Assembly: GCF_001907675.1 (NCBI RefSeq)
Contig: NZ_MPNT01000062.1
Location: 1-12,765 of the forward strand
Reading direction: 5' to 3'
DNA: 12,765 nt
DNA from: Mycobacterium paraffinicum
Lineage (GTDB): Bacteria > Actinomycetota > Actinomycetes > Mycobacteriales > Mycobacteriaceae
Shown here piece after piece: positions 1-7,602 of this stretch (its first letter is position 1; the number at the start of each line of letters is the position of its first letter). Under the pieces are notes generated by a model, which worked only from the letters and a program-made list of their open reading frames with translations, did no database searches and was not told the DNA's origin. The position numbers and the translations under genes are program-made.

Positions 1-16
1 CCCCCCCCCCCCCCCC
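1..16. repeat. Poly-C tract (16 C) at the window edge
   Basis: Sixteen consecutive C residues open the window. They are read as proline codons within the Pro-rich part of SecD and are followed by three ACC codons. The tract may be longer to the left. Such a run is hard to sequence and assemble, so its length is uncertain. Confidence 0.8.
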
Positions 17-1267
17 ACCACCACCCCCAAAAACCTCGCCGCCGCCCCCACGCCAGCGCCCCCCGCACCGCCCCCCAGCCCTGCGGGCAACGCGCCACCG
101 GCCGACGTGCCGCCGGCCGAACAGCCGGCGCCCCCGGACCCGCGCAAGGAGCTCGCCGATCGCATCGCCGATGAGAAGAAATGGCGGCAGAGCACCCGCC
201 AGGGCGTCCAGTTCCTGGCGCTGCAATTCCAGGCGACCCGCTGCGACAAAGAGGACATCCTCGCCGGCAACGACGACCCGAACCTGCCCCTGGTGACCTG
301 TTCGACCGACCACAAGGTGGCGTACCTGCTGGCGCCGTCGATCATCAGTGGCGACCAGATCCAGGACGCCACCTCCGGGATGAACCAGCGCGGCATCGGC
401 TACGTGGTCGACGTGCAATTCAAGCCGGCGGCCGCCAACACCTGGGCCGACTTCACCGCCGCCCACATCGGCACCCAGACCGCCTTCACCCTGGATTCCC
501 AGGTCGTGAGCGCACCGATGATCCAGGAAGCCATCCCCGGCGGCCGGACGCAGATCACCGGTGGCGACCCGCCGTTCACCGCCGCGACCGCCAAGCAGCT
601 GGCCAACGTCCTCAAGTACGGCTCGCTGCCGCTGTCCTTCGAAGCGTCGGAGGCCCAAACCGTCTCGGCGACACTGGGATTGACGTCGTTGCGGGCGGGA
701 CTGATCGCGGGTGCGATCGGGCTGGTCCTGGTGTTGCTATATTCGCTGCTGTACTACCGGGTGCTGGGTCTGCTGACCGCGCTGTCGTTGATCGCTTCCG
801 GCGCAATGGTTTTCGCGATCCTGGTGATCCTGGGCCGTCAGATCAACTACACCCTGGACCTTGCGGGGATCGCGGGTCTGATCATCGGTATCGGCACCAC
901 GGCGGACTCGTTCGTGGTGTTCTTCGAACGCATCAAGGACGAGATCCGCGAGGGTCGATCGTTTCGATCGGCGGTGCCCCGAGGCTGGGTGCGGGCCCGC
1001 AAGACGATCGTGTCGGGCAACGCGGTCACCTTCCTGGCCGCCGCGGTCCTGTACGCCCTGGCGATCGGGCAGGTGCGGGGGTTCGCGTTCACGTTGGGGC
1101 TCACCACGATCCTCGACGTCGTGGTCGTGTTCCTGGTGACCTGGCCGATGATCTACCTGGCGTCCAAGTCGCCGACGTTGGCCAAACCGGCATACAACGG
1201 CCTGGGCGCCGTTCAGCAGGTGGCCCGCGAACGCCGGGCTTCGCAAGTGAAAACGGGACGGGGATAG
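2..1267 (+). CDS. secD: Protein translocase subunit SecD, 5'-truncated by the window edge
   Basis: SecD works with SecF beside SecYEG in the plasma membrane, using the proton gradient to help complete export and release of secreted proteins. The open frame runs from base 2 with no stop, so about 421 C-terminal residues are visible. The N-terminal helix and the start of the first periplasmic domain lie off the window. The visible part opens with a Pro/Ala-rich stretch, as in other mycobacterial SecD proteins. A periplasmic domain follows, then five transmembrane segments at about bases 690-765, 760-835, 850-930, 1020-1085 and 1085-1165. The fourth carries the SecD/SecF-type motif [10 protein letters not shown]...D...FFERIKDE. 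The GTG at 107 is internal, not the real start. The stop TAG (1265-1267) lies 3 bases before the secF ATG, so the two are surely cotranscribed. SecD identity is firm. The full length is unknown. Confidence 0.95.
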   Translation, partial: PPPPPTTTPKNLAAAPTPAPPAPPPSPAGNAPPADVPPAEQPAPPDPRKELADRIADEKKWRQSTRQGVQFLALQFQATRCDKEDILAGNDDPNLPLVTCSTDHKVAYLLAPSIISGDQIQDATSGMNQRGIGYVVDVQFKPAAANTWADFTAAHIGTQTAFTLDSQVVSAPMIQEAIPGGRTQITGGDPPFTAATAKQLANVLKYGSLPLSFEASEAQTVSATLGLTSLRAGLIAGAIGLVLVLLYSLLYYRVLGLLTALSLIASGAMVFAILVILGRQINYTLDLAGIAGLIIGIGTTADSFVVFFERIKDEIREGRSFRSAVPRGWVRARKTIVSGNAVTFLAAAVLYALAIGQVRGFAFTLGLTTILDVVVVFLVTWPMIYLASKSPTLAKPAYNGLGAVQQVARERRASQVKTGRG

Positions 1268-1270
1268 CCC

Positions 1271-2569
1271 ATGAGTGCCTCCAAGGCATCCAAGGCCAAG
1301 GACACGACCGAAATCACCGAGGCCTCCAGCGACGCCGCGCAACTGACCGACGGCGGCGCCGGCGGGCAGCGGCACGGCTTCATCTCGCGGCTCTACACCG
1401 GCACCGGCGCGTTCGAGGTGATCGGCCGCCGCCGGCTGTGGTACGGGATCAGCGGGGCGATCGTCGCGGTGGCGATACTGTCAATCCTGTTGCGGGGCTT
1501 CACCTTCGGCATCGATTTCAAGGGCGGCACCACCGTGTCGATGCCCCGCGGCACGGTCCAGACGTCGCAGGTGTCCGACGTCTTCAGGAAAACCATCGGC
1601 CGGGATCCCGAGTCGGTGGTGATCGTCGGCAACGGCGGATCTGCGACCGTACAGATCCGCTCCGAAACGCTGACCAACGACCAGACGACCAAGCTGCGCA
1701 ACGCCCTCTTCGACGCCTTCCAGCCGAAGGGCGCCGACGGCAAGCCCAGCAAGCAGGCCATCAGCGACGCGGCGGTATCCGAGACCTGGGGTGACCAGAT
1801 CACCAACAAGGCGCTGATCGCGCTGGTGGTGTTCTTGGCCTTGGTCAGCCTGTACATCACGGTGCGGTACGAGCGATACATGGCCGTCTCCGCGCTGACG
1901 ACCATGGTTTTCGACCTGACCGTCACGGCGGGGGTGTACTCGCTGGTCGGTTTTGAAGTCACCCCGGCCACCGTCATCGGCCTGCTGACGATCCTCGGTT
2001 TCTCCCTGTACGACACCGTGATCGTGTTCGACAAGGTCGAGGAGAACACCCACGGCTTCCAACACACCACCCGCCGCACGTTCGCCGAACAGGCCAACCT
2101 GGCGATCAACCAGACCTTCATGCGCTCGATCAACACCAGCCTGATCGGCGTGTTGCCGGTGCTGGCGCTGATGGTGGTGGCGGTGTGGCTGCTGGGGGTG
2201 GGCACGCTGAAGGACCTGGCGCTGGTGCAGCTGGTCGGCATCATCGTCGGCACCTACTCGTCGATCTTTTTCGCCACCCCGCTGCTGGTCACGCTGCGCG
2301 AGCGCACGGAGCTGGTGCGCACGCACACCCGCCGCGTCACGCGACGCCGCAAGGGCGGCGCCGAACCCCCGGAGGAGACCAAGGCCACCGAGGAGACCAA
2401 GGCCACCGAGGAGACCAAGGCCACCGAGGACGATTCCGCGTCGCCGGAGACCACCGCGACCACCCCGTCCGACAAGCCCGCACCGAACAAGCCCGCGCCG
2501 GGCGCGCGCCCGGCGCGCCCAACCGGGACCCGGCGTCCGAGCGGCAAGCGAAACGCCGGCCGGCGGTAG
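1271..2569 (+). CDS. secF: Protein translocase subunit SecF
   Basis: SecF is the partner of SecD in the proton-driven auxiliary export complex. The protein has 432 residues, close to other mycobacterial SecF. It has a polar cytoplasmic N-terminus (1-52), a first membrane helix (about 56-76), and the family motif GIDFKGG at 80-86. A periplasmic domain follows, then a cluster of membrane helices (about 177-340) that includes the YDTVIVFDKVEEN motif typical of the SecF core. The tail after about residue 345 is cytoplasmic: first Arg-rich, then charged and Pro/Thr/Lys-rich. It contains three perfect EETKAT repeats (368-385), an unusual addition to a conserved core. The ATG at 1271 follows the secD stop by 3 bases. 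The stop TAG is again followed 3 bases later by the next ATG, with the same TAGCCCATG junction at both ends of the gene. Confidence 0.96.
   Translation: MSASKASKAKDTTEITEASSDAAQLTDGGAGGQRHGFISRLYTGTGAFEVIGRRRLWYGISGAIVAVAILSILLRGFTFGIDFKGGTTVSMPRGTVQTSQVSDVFRKTIGRDPESVVIVGNGGSATVQIRSETLTNDQTTKLRNALFDAFQPKGADGKPSKQAISDAAVSETWGDQITNKALIALVVFLALVSLYITVRYERYMAVSALTTMVFDLTVTAGVYSLVGFEVTPATVIGLLTILGFSLYDTVIVFDKVEENTHGFQHTTRRTFAEQANLAINQTFMRSINTSLIGVLPVLALMVVAVWLLGVGTLKDLALVQLVGIIVGTYSSIFFATPLLVTLRERTELVRTHTRRVTRRRKGGAEPPEETKATEETKATEETKATEDDSASPETTATTPSDKPAPNKPAPGARPARPTGTRRPSGKRNAGRR
2372..2425 (+). repeat. 18-bp tandem repeat, three perfect copies, in the secF 3' end
   Basis: The unit GAGGAGACCAAGGCCACC occurs three times head to tail (2372-2389, 2390-2407, 2408-2425), followed by a partial GAGGA. 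It is in frame and encodes three copies of EETKAT in the cytoplasmic tail of SecF. The copies are identical at DNA level, which suggests recent expansion. Gain or loss of a unit would keep the frame. Confidence 0.95.
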
Positions 2570-2572
2570 CCC

Positions 2573-4222
2573 ATGGCCGCCAGGTATCGCCTCGCTTGGG
2601 GCGCTATCGGTTTGGCTGCAATGCTCGTCGCGGCCGTCACGCTGAACGCGTGCTCGGGCAGCGCCGCCTCGCAGATCGACTACGTGGTCGACGGGCGGCT
2701 GGTCACCTACAACACGAACACCGTCGTCGGCGCGGCATCGGCCGGGCCGCAGGCCTTCGCGCGCACGCTCGCCGGCTTCAGCTACCACGGCCCGGACGGG
2801 CAGACCGTCGCCGACCATGACTTCGGCACCGTCTCGGTGGTCAGCGGTTCGCCGCTGGTGCTCGACTACCAGATCGCCGACAACGCGGTGTACTCCGACG
2901 GCAAGCCGGTGACCTGCGACGACCTGGTGCTGGCCTGGGCGGCCCAGTCCGGCCGGTACCCCGACTTCAACGCCGCCACCCAGGCCGGTTACCTCGACAT
3001 CGCCAACGTCGAATGCCTGCCCGGGCAGAAGAAGGCCCGGGTGTCGTTCATCCCGGACCGTGGCGTCGTCGACTACAACCAACTGTTCACCGCCACCACA
3101 CTGATGCCGTCGCACGTCATCGCCGATCAGCTGCACATCGACGTGACGGCGGCGCTGCTGAGCAACAACGCCCAGCTGGTGCAGCAGATCGCCAAGCTGT
3201 GGAACACCATCTGGGACCTCAAGCCCGGCCTGGACCTCAAGAACTTCCCGTCCTCCGGCCCGTACAAGATCGAACGCGTCCTGGACGGCGGCGCGGTGGT
3301 GCTCGTGGCCAACGACCGATGGTGGGGTCCCAAAGCCATCACCAAACGCATCACCGTGTGGCCGCAGGGCCCCGACATCCAGGACCGCGTCAACAACCGC
3401 AGCGTCGACGTGGTCGACGTGGCGGCGGGCTCGTCGGGAACGCTGACGACCCCGGACAACTACAGTCGCGCCGATTCCCCGTCGGCGGGCGTCGAGCAGT
3501 TGATCTTCGCCCCGCAGGGCACGCTCTCGCAGCCCAAGGCCCGGCGGGCGCTCGCGCTGTGCACGCCGCGCGACACCCTCGCGCGCGACACCGGGGTGCC
3601 GATCGCCAATTCGCGCCTGAACCCCGCCGCCGACGACCCCGTCACCGCAGGCGACGGCGCCGCCGAGGCCGCCCAGTTCGCCAAGGCGGACCCCGCCGCC
3701 GCCCGCGCCGCGCTGGGCGGTGTGCCGACGACGGTCCGGATCGGCTACCAGGGGCCCAACGCGCGGCTCGCGGTCAACGTCGGGGTGATCACCAAGTCCT
3801 GCGCCGCCGCCGGCATCACGGTCACCAACGTTCCGCTGGACACCTCGGGGCCGCAGGCCCTCGAGGACGGCAAGATCGACGTGTTGCTGGCCAGCACCGG
3901 CGGCGCCACCGGCAGCGGGTCGACGGGGTCGTCGGCGATGGACGCCTACGACCTGCACAGCGGCAACGGCAACAACCTGTCCGGTTACGCGAACCCACAG
4001 GTCGACAGCGCCATCGGGGCGCTGGCCGTGTCGGCCGACCCCGCCGAACGCGTCCGGCTGCTGGGCGAGGCGGCGCCGGTACTGTGGGGCGACATGCCCA
4101 CGTTGCCCCTCTACCGGCAGCAACGCACGCTCCTGATGTCGAAGAAGATGTACGCGGTGAGCAAGAACCCGACCCGCTGGGGTGCGGGCTGGAACATGGA
4201 CCGATGGGCGCTGGTGCAGTGA
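2573..4222 (+). CDS. Family-5 extracellular solute-binding lipoprotein (DppA/OppA-like; Rv2585c-type)
   Basis: Predicted cell-surface lipoprotein of 549 residues that would bind a peptide-like or other small solute for ABC import. The N-terminus is a lipoprotein signal: Arg4/Arg6, a hydrophobic core (about 7-24), and the lipobox LNAC with Cys27 as lipidation site. Family-5 features are [16 protein letters not shown] at about 104-119, an [10 protein letters not shown] segment followed by NDRWWG, and a C-terminal [10 protein letters not shown] segment matching the usual end of these proteins. The start ATG lies 3 bases after the secF stop. The gene ends in a 4-bp overlap with the apt GTG. No permease or ATPase gene is nearby, so its transporter partner, if any, is elsewhere. 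Its place between secF and apt matches a mycobacterial arrangement I remember, including the Rv2585c lipoprotein. The ligand cannot be told from the sequence. Confidence 0.88.
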   Translation: MAARYRLAWGAIGLAAMLVAAVTLNACSGSAASQIDYVVDGRLVTYNTNTVVGAASAGPQAFARTLAGFSYHGPDGQTVADHDFGTVSVVSGSPLVLDYQIADNAVYSDGKPVTCDDLVLAWAAQSGRYPDFNAATQAGYLDIANVECLPGQKKARVSFIPDRGVVDYNQLFTATTLMPSHVIADQLHIDVTAALLSNNAQLVQQIAKLWNTIWDLKPGLDLKNFPSSGPYKIERVLDGGAVVLVANDRWWGPKAITKRITVWPQGPDIQDRVNNRSVDVVDVAAGSSGTLTTPDNYSRADSPSAGVEQLIFAPQGTLSQPKARRALALCTPRDTLARDTGVPIANSRLNPAADDPVTAGDGAAEAAQFAKADPAAARAALGGVPTTVRIGYQGPNARLAVNVGVITKSCAAAGITVTNVPLDTSGPQALEDGKIDVLLASTGGATGSGSTGSSAMDAYDLHSGNGNNLSGYANPQVDSAIGALAVSADPAERVRLLGEAAPVLWGDMPTLPLYRQQRTLLMSKKMYAVSKNPTRWGAGWNMDRWALVQ

Positions 4223-4761
4223 CGAGCGTCGGTGGGACCTCGTCGGTGGCCAACGTCATCGCCTCGCTGCTGCGCGAGGTCTCGGACTTCCCCAAGCCGG
4301 GGGTCCAGTTCAAGGACCTCACCCCGTTGTTCGCCGACCCGCGCGGACTGACGGCGGTCACCGACGCGTTGGCCGAGATCGCGTCCGGCGCCGACCTGGT
4401 CGCCGGGATCGACTCCCGCGGGTTCCTGGCCGCGGCGGCCGTCGCCGACCGGCTGCGCACGGGCGTGCTGGCCATCCGCAAAGGCGGAAAGCTGCCGCCG
4501 CCGGTGCACGCCGAGCACTACGACCTGGAGTACGGCAGCGCCACGCTGGAGATCCCCGCCGACGGCATCGACTTGCGGGGACGCCACGTGGTGATCATCG
4601 ACGACGTGCTGGCCACCGGGGGCACCCTGGCCGCGGCCGCACGGCTGCTGGAACGGACCGGCGCCACGGTGATCGCGGCGGCGGTGGTCCTCGAATTGAC
4701 CGCGCTCGGGGGCCGTCAGGCGGTCGCGGACCTGCCACTGCACAGCCTGAGTCGGGTCTAG
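4219..4761 (+). CDS. apt: Adenine phosphoribosyltransferase
   Basis: Purine-salvage enzyme that joins adenine to PRPP to give AMP and pyrophosphate in the cytoplasm. From GTG 4219 it has 180 residues, the usual size for the family. The PRPP-binding motif [13 protein letters not shown] lies at 124-136, with the two acidic residues D128/D129 and the TGG loop. Near the N-terminus, [16 protein letters not shown] is the conserved Apt segment. The reading frame stays open far upstream, but that sequence overlaps the lipoprotein gene and looks nothing like Apt. I chose GTG 4219 because it gives a 4-bp GTGA overlap with the upstream stop, a sign of translational coupling. ATG 4204 (five residues longer) is the alternative. 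It is the last gene of the tight secD operon, 42 bases before relA. Confidence 0.95.
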   Translation: MTSVGGTSSVANVIASLLREVSDFPKPGVQFKDLTPLFADPRGLTAVTDALAEIASGADLVAGIDSRGFLAAAAVADRLRTGVLAIRKGGKLPPPVHAEHYDLEYGSATLEIPADGIDLRGRHVVIIDDVLATGGTLAAAARLLERTGATVIAAAVVLELTALGGRQAVADLPLHSLSRV

Positions 4762-4777
4762 CGAGCCAACCGCGCGA

Positions 4778-4783
4778 TATCCT
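4778..4783 (+). promoter_or_regulatory. Candidate -10 box (TATCCT) upstream of relA
   Basis: TATCCT fits the mycobacterial -10 pattern TANNNT and lies 20 bases before the relA GTG, in the apt-relA gap. No good -35 hexamer is seen 16-19 bases upstream. It could give relA its own transcript in addition to read-through from apt. This is a weak, unproven call. Confidence 0.22.
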
Positions 4784-4790
4784 CGAGGTC

Positions 4791-4795
4791 GGAGG
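4791..4795 (+). promoter_or_regulatory. Ribosome binding site GGAGG that decides the relA start
   Basis: GGAGG sits 8 bases before GTG 4804, an ideal distance. The earlier in-frame GTG at 4795 overlaps this site and has only a GAGG (4785-4788) ahead of it. The protein from 4804 also aligns better with the N-terminus of mycobacterial RelA as I remember it. Confidence 0.6.
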
Positions 4796-4803
4796 TGACA
4801 AAC

Positions 4804-7197
4804 GTGGCGAACGAGAAGAGCGCGGCGCAGGCGCTTGACGCGCCCACTGACGTCGCGGAGTCCCTGCTGGTCGGGGAGCCGGTCACGGCCCAGGCCGCCG
4901 AGCCGCCGGAGCAGCCGACCGAGACGCTGAAGACCTCCAGCAGCGCGTCGCGCCGGGTCCGGGCCAGGCTGGCCCGCCGGATGACCTCCCAGCGCACCAC
5001 GCTCAACCCGGTGCTGGAACCGCTGGTGGCGGTGCACCGCGAGATTTATCCCAAGGCGAACCTGTCGCTGCTGCAGCGGGCTTTCGAGGTCGCCGACGAG
5101 CGGCACGCCACGCAGTTGCGCCACTCCGGCGACCCCTACATCACGCACCCGCTGGCCGTCGCCAACATCCTCGCCGAATTGGGCATGGACACCACGACTT
5201 TGGTGGCCGCGCTGCTGCACGACACCATCGAGGACACCGGCTACACGCTCGAGCAGATGTCCGAGGAGTTCGGTGATGAGGTGGCGCACCTCGTCGACGG
5301 CGTGACCAAGCTGGATCGGGTGGTGCTGGGCACCGCCGCCGAGGGTGAGACCATCCGCAAGATGATCACCGCGATGGCCCGCGACCCCCGGGTGCTGGTG
5401 ATCAAGGTCGCCGACCGGCTGCACAACATGCGCACCATGCGTTTCCTGCCGCCGGAGAAGCAGGCGCGCAAGGCCCGCGAGACGCTGGAAGTCATTGCGC
5501 CCCTTGCTCACCGGCTGGGTATGGCGAGCGTCAAGTGGGAGTTGGAGGACCTGTCCTTCGCGATCCTGCACCCGAAGAAGTACGACGAAATCGTCCGGCT
5601 GGTCGCCGGCCGCGCCCCGTCGCGGGATACCTACCTGGCGAAGGTCCGCGCCGAGATCACCAATACCCTGGGCGCCTCGAAGATCAAGGCGGTCGTGGAG
5701 GGCCGGCCCAAGCACTACTGGTCCATCTACCAGAAGATGATCGTCAAGGGACGGGACTTCGACGACATCCACGACCTGGTCGGCATCCGGATCCTGTGCG
5801 ACGAGATCCGGGACTGCTATGCCGCTGTCGGCGTGGTGCATTCGCTGTGGCAGCCGATGGCGGGGCGGTTCAAGGACTACATCGCCCAGCCGCGATACGG
5901 CGTCTATCAGTCGCTGCACACCACCGTCGTCGGCCCCGAGGGCAAGCCGCTGGAGGTGCAGATCCGCACCCGGGACATGCACCGCACCGCCGAATACGGC
6001 ATCGCCGCGCACTGGCGCTACAAGGAAGCCAAGGGCCGCAACGGCGTTCCGCATCCGCACGCCGCCGCCGAGATCGACGACATGGCCTGGATGCGCCAGC
6101 TGCTCGACTGGCAGCGGGAGGCCGCCGACCCCGGCGAATTCCTGGAATCGTTGCGCTACGACCTTGCGGTGCAGGAGATCTTCGTGTTCACCCCCAAGGG
6201 TGATGTGATCACCCTGCCCAACGGGTCGACGCCGGTGGACTTCGCCTACGCCGTGCACACCGAGGTCGGCCACCGTTGCATCGGCGCCCGGGTCAACGGC
6301 CGGCTGGTGGCGTTGGAGCGAAAGCTGGAAAACGGCGAAGTCGTCGAGGTTTTCACGTCGAAGGCGCCCAACGCCGGTCCGTCGCGCGACTGGCAGCAGT
6401 TCGTGGTGTCGCCGCGCGCCAAGGCGAAGATCCGGCAGTGGTTCGCCAAGGAGCGGCGTGAGGAGGCGCTGGAAGCCGGCAAGGAGGCGATGGCGCGTGA
6501 GGTGCGCCGGGGCGGACTTCCCTTGCAGCGCTTGGTCAATGGCGAATCCATGGCCGCGGTGGCCCGCGAATTGCACTACACCGACGTGTCCGCCCTCTAC
6601 ACCGCGATCGGCGAGGGCCACGTGTCGGCTCGGCACGTGGTGCAGCGGCTGCTCGCCGAACTCGGCGGGATCGACCAGGCCGAAGAGGAGCTGGCCGAGC
6701 GCTCCACGCCGACGACCATGCTGCGCCGCCCGCGCAGCAGCGACGACGTCGGCGTCTCGGTGCCCGGCGCGCCGGGGGTGCTGTCCAAGCTGGCCAAGTG
6801 CTGCACGCCGGTGCCCGGCGACCAGATCATGGGATTCGTCACGCGCGGCGGCGGAGTGAGCGTGCACCGCACCGACTGCACCAATGCGGCGTCGCTGCAA
6901 CAGCAGGCGGAGCGGATCATCGAGGTGCATTGGGCGCCGTCGCCGTCGTCAGTGTTCCTGGTGGCCATCCAGGTCGAGGCGCTCGACCGGCACCGGCTGC
7001 TCTCCGACGTCACCCGGGTGCTGGCCGACGAGAAGGTCAACATCCTGTCGGCGTCGGTCACCACCTCCAATGACCGGGTGGCGATCAGCCGGTTCACCTT
7101 CGAGATGGGCGACCCCAAGCACCTCGGGCATCTGCTCAACGTGGTCCGCAACGTCGAAGGCGTCTTCGACGTCTACCGCGTCACATCCGCGGCCTAA
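4804..7197 (+). CDS. relA: Bifunctional (p)ppGpp synthetase/hydrolase, RelA/SpoT (Rel) family
   Basis: Makes (p)ppGpp from ATP plus GDP/GTP during amino-acid starvation and hydrolyses it when starvation ends. It is the long Rel enzyme of actinobacteria, 797 residues here. Domains in order: HD hydrolase (about 70-240, with H101 and the H139-D140 pair, the HD signature); synthetase (about 270-410, with RFKD at 355-358, the RXKD form found in bifunctional enzymes, and the [10 protein letters not shown] loop from 364); TGS (about 455-520); a helical region; a zinc-finger-like segment (C666-C667, H688, C692); and a C-terminal ACT domain (about 715-797). All motifs are intact, so both activities are expected. 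Regulation by ribosome-bound uncharged tRNA is known for the family. The start is GTG 4804, chosen for its GGAGG; GTG 4795 would add three residues. The stop TAA (7195-7197) interlocks with the stop of the convergent 119-aa gene. Confidence 0.97.
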   Translation: MANEKSAAQALDAPTDVAESLLVGEPVTAQAAEPPEQPTETLKTSSSASRRVRARLARRMTSQRTTLNPVLEPLVAVHREIYPKANLSLLQRAFEVADERHATQLRHSGDPYITHPLAVANILAELGMDTTTLVAALLHDTIEDTGYTLEQMSEEFGDEVAHLVDGVTKLDRVVLGTAAEGETIRKMITAMARDPRVLVIKVADRLHNMRTMRFLPPEKQARKARETLEVIAPLAHRLGMASVKWELEDLSFAILHPKKYDEIVRLVAGRAPSRDTYLAKVRAEITNTLGASKIKAVVEGRPKHYWSIYQKMIVKGRDFDDIHDLVGIRILCDEIRDCYAAVGVVHSLWQPMAGRFKDYIAQPRYGVYQSLHTTVVGPEGKPLEVQIRTRDMHRTAEYGIAAHWRYKEAKGRNGVPHPHAAAEIDDMAWMRQLLDWQREAADPGEFLESLRYDLAVQEIFVFTPKGDVITLPNGSTPVDFAYAVHTEVGHRCIGARVNGRLVALERKLENGEVVEVFTSKAPNAGPSRDWQQFVVSPRAKAKIRQWFAKERREEALEAGKEAMAREVRRGGLPLQRLVNGESMAAVARELHYTDVSALYTAIGEGHVSARHVVQRLLAELGGIDQAEEELAERSTPTTMLRRPRSSDDVGVSVPGAPGVLSKLAKCCTPVPGDQIMGFVTRGGGVSVHRTDCTNAASLQQQAERIIEVHWAPSPSSVFLVAIQVEALDRHRLLSDVTRVLADEKVNILSASVTTSNDRVAISRFTFEMGDPKHLGHLLNVVRNVEGVFDVYRVTSAA

Positions 7198-7553
7198 CGG
7201 GCCCGCTCGCCCCGCGGGAGCAGGCTGACGACCTTCGTGTCGGACTCGTGCTGGTCCTCCAACACGATCACGCCCTCCGCGTCGCTGCCCACCGGCTTGG
7301 CCGCCCCCTCCAGCACCTCGCCCACGACGCGCACCGTCCGCGGCAGCGCGCTGTTGGTCAGCACCTTGAACAGCGGTACCGCCGCGATGAAGACCGCCAG
7401 CGGCGGTTCGATCAGGCCCAGCCCGACCGCGGCGATCAACCCGCCGAAATAACCCACGGATCGCGGTACGTCCACTTCGACGGTGCCCAGTTGAACTTCC
7501 AGCACGTTCTCCGGTGCCCCGAAACGGATCTCCACCGCGCTGTTGGTTGCCAT
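7194..7553 (-). CDS. Small hydrophobic protein of unknown function
   Basis: I do not recognise a family. The product has 119 residues. A polar N-terminal part (1-31) has alternating charged and hydrophobic residues that look like beta strands. A glycine-rich hydrophobic stretch (33-48) follows, then an EPP break (49-51), a second hydrophobic stretch (52-66), and a polar, acidic C-terminal part (67-119). The two hydrophobic stretches are short and could form a membrane hairpin. The gene is well supported: ATG at 7553 with a near-perfect AAGGAGGA (7561-7568) 7 bases upstream. It starts 49 bases after the stop of the kinase-cyclophilin gene on the same strand, so it is probably cotranscribed with it. 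Its stop TAG (7194-7196) overlaps the TAA of the convergent relA, leaving no room for a terminator between them. Confidence 0.8.
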   Translation of the reverse strand: MATNSAVEIRFGAPENVLEVQLGTVEVDVPRSVGYFGGLIAAVGLGLIEPPLAVFIAAVPLFKVLTNSALPRTVRVVGEVLEGAAKPVGSDAEGVIVLEDQHESDTKVVSLLPRGERAR

Positions 7554-7602
7554 ACCGCCCTCCTCCTTGGGATCGCAGGAGGGGTACCCGGTGTGGCGCG
7601 TC

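Noticed and set aside
1481..4123. An 880-codon open frame on the minus strand across secF and the lipoprotein gene
   Set aside because: It is antisense to well-supported genes, with low-complexity composition and no motif; a high-GC artefact.
3013..4218. A long N-terminal extension of Apt in the same frame
   Set aside because: It lies wholly inside the lipoprotein gene, is Arg-rich and unlike Apt. The GTG at 4219 with a GTGA overlap gives the normal family length.
4111..6930. A 939-codon open frame on the minus strand across apt and relA
   Set aside because: It is antisense to two certain genes, has no recognisable domain, and shows the Arg/Gly/His/Val-rich composition typical of shadow frames in high-GC DNA.
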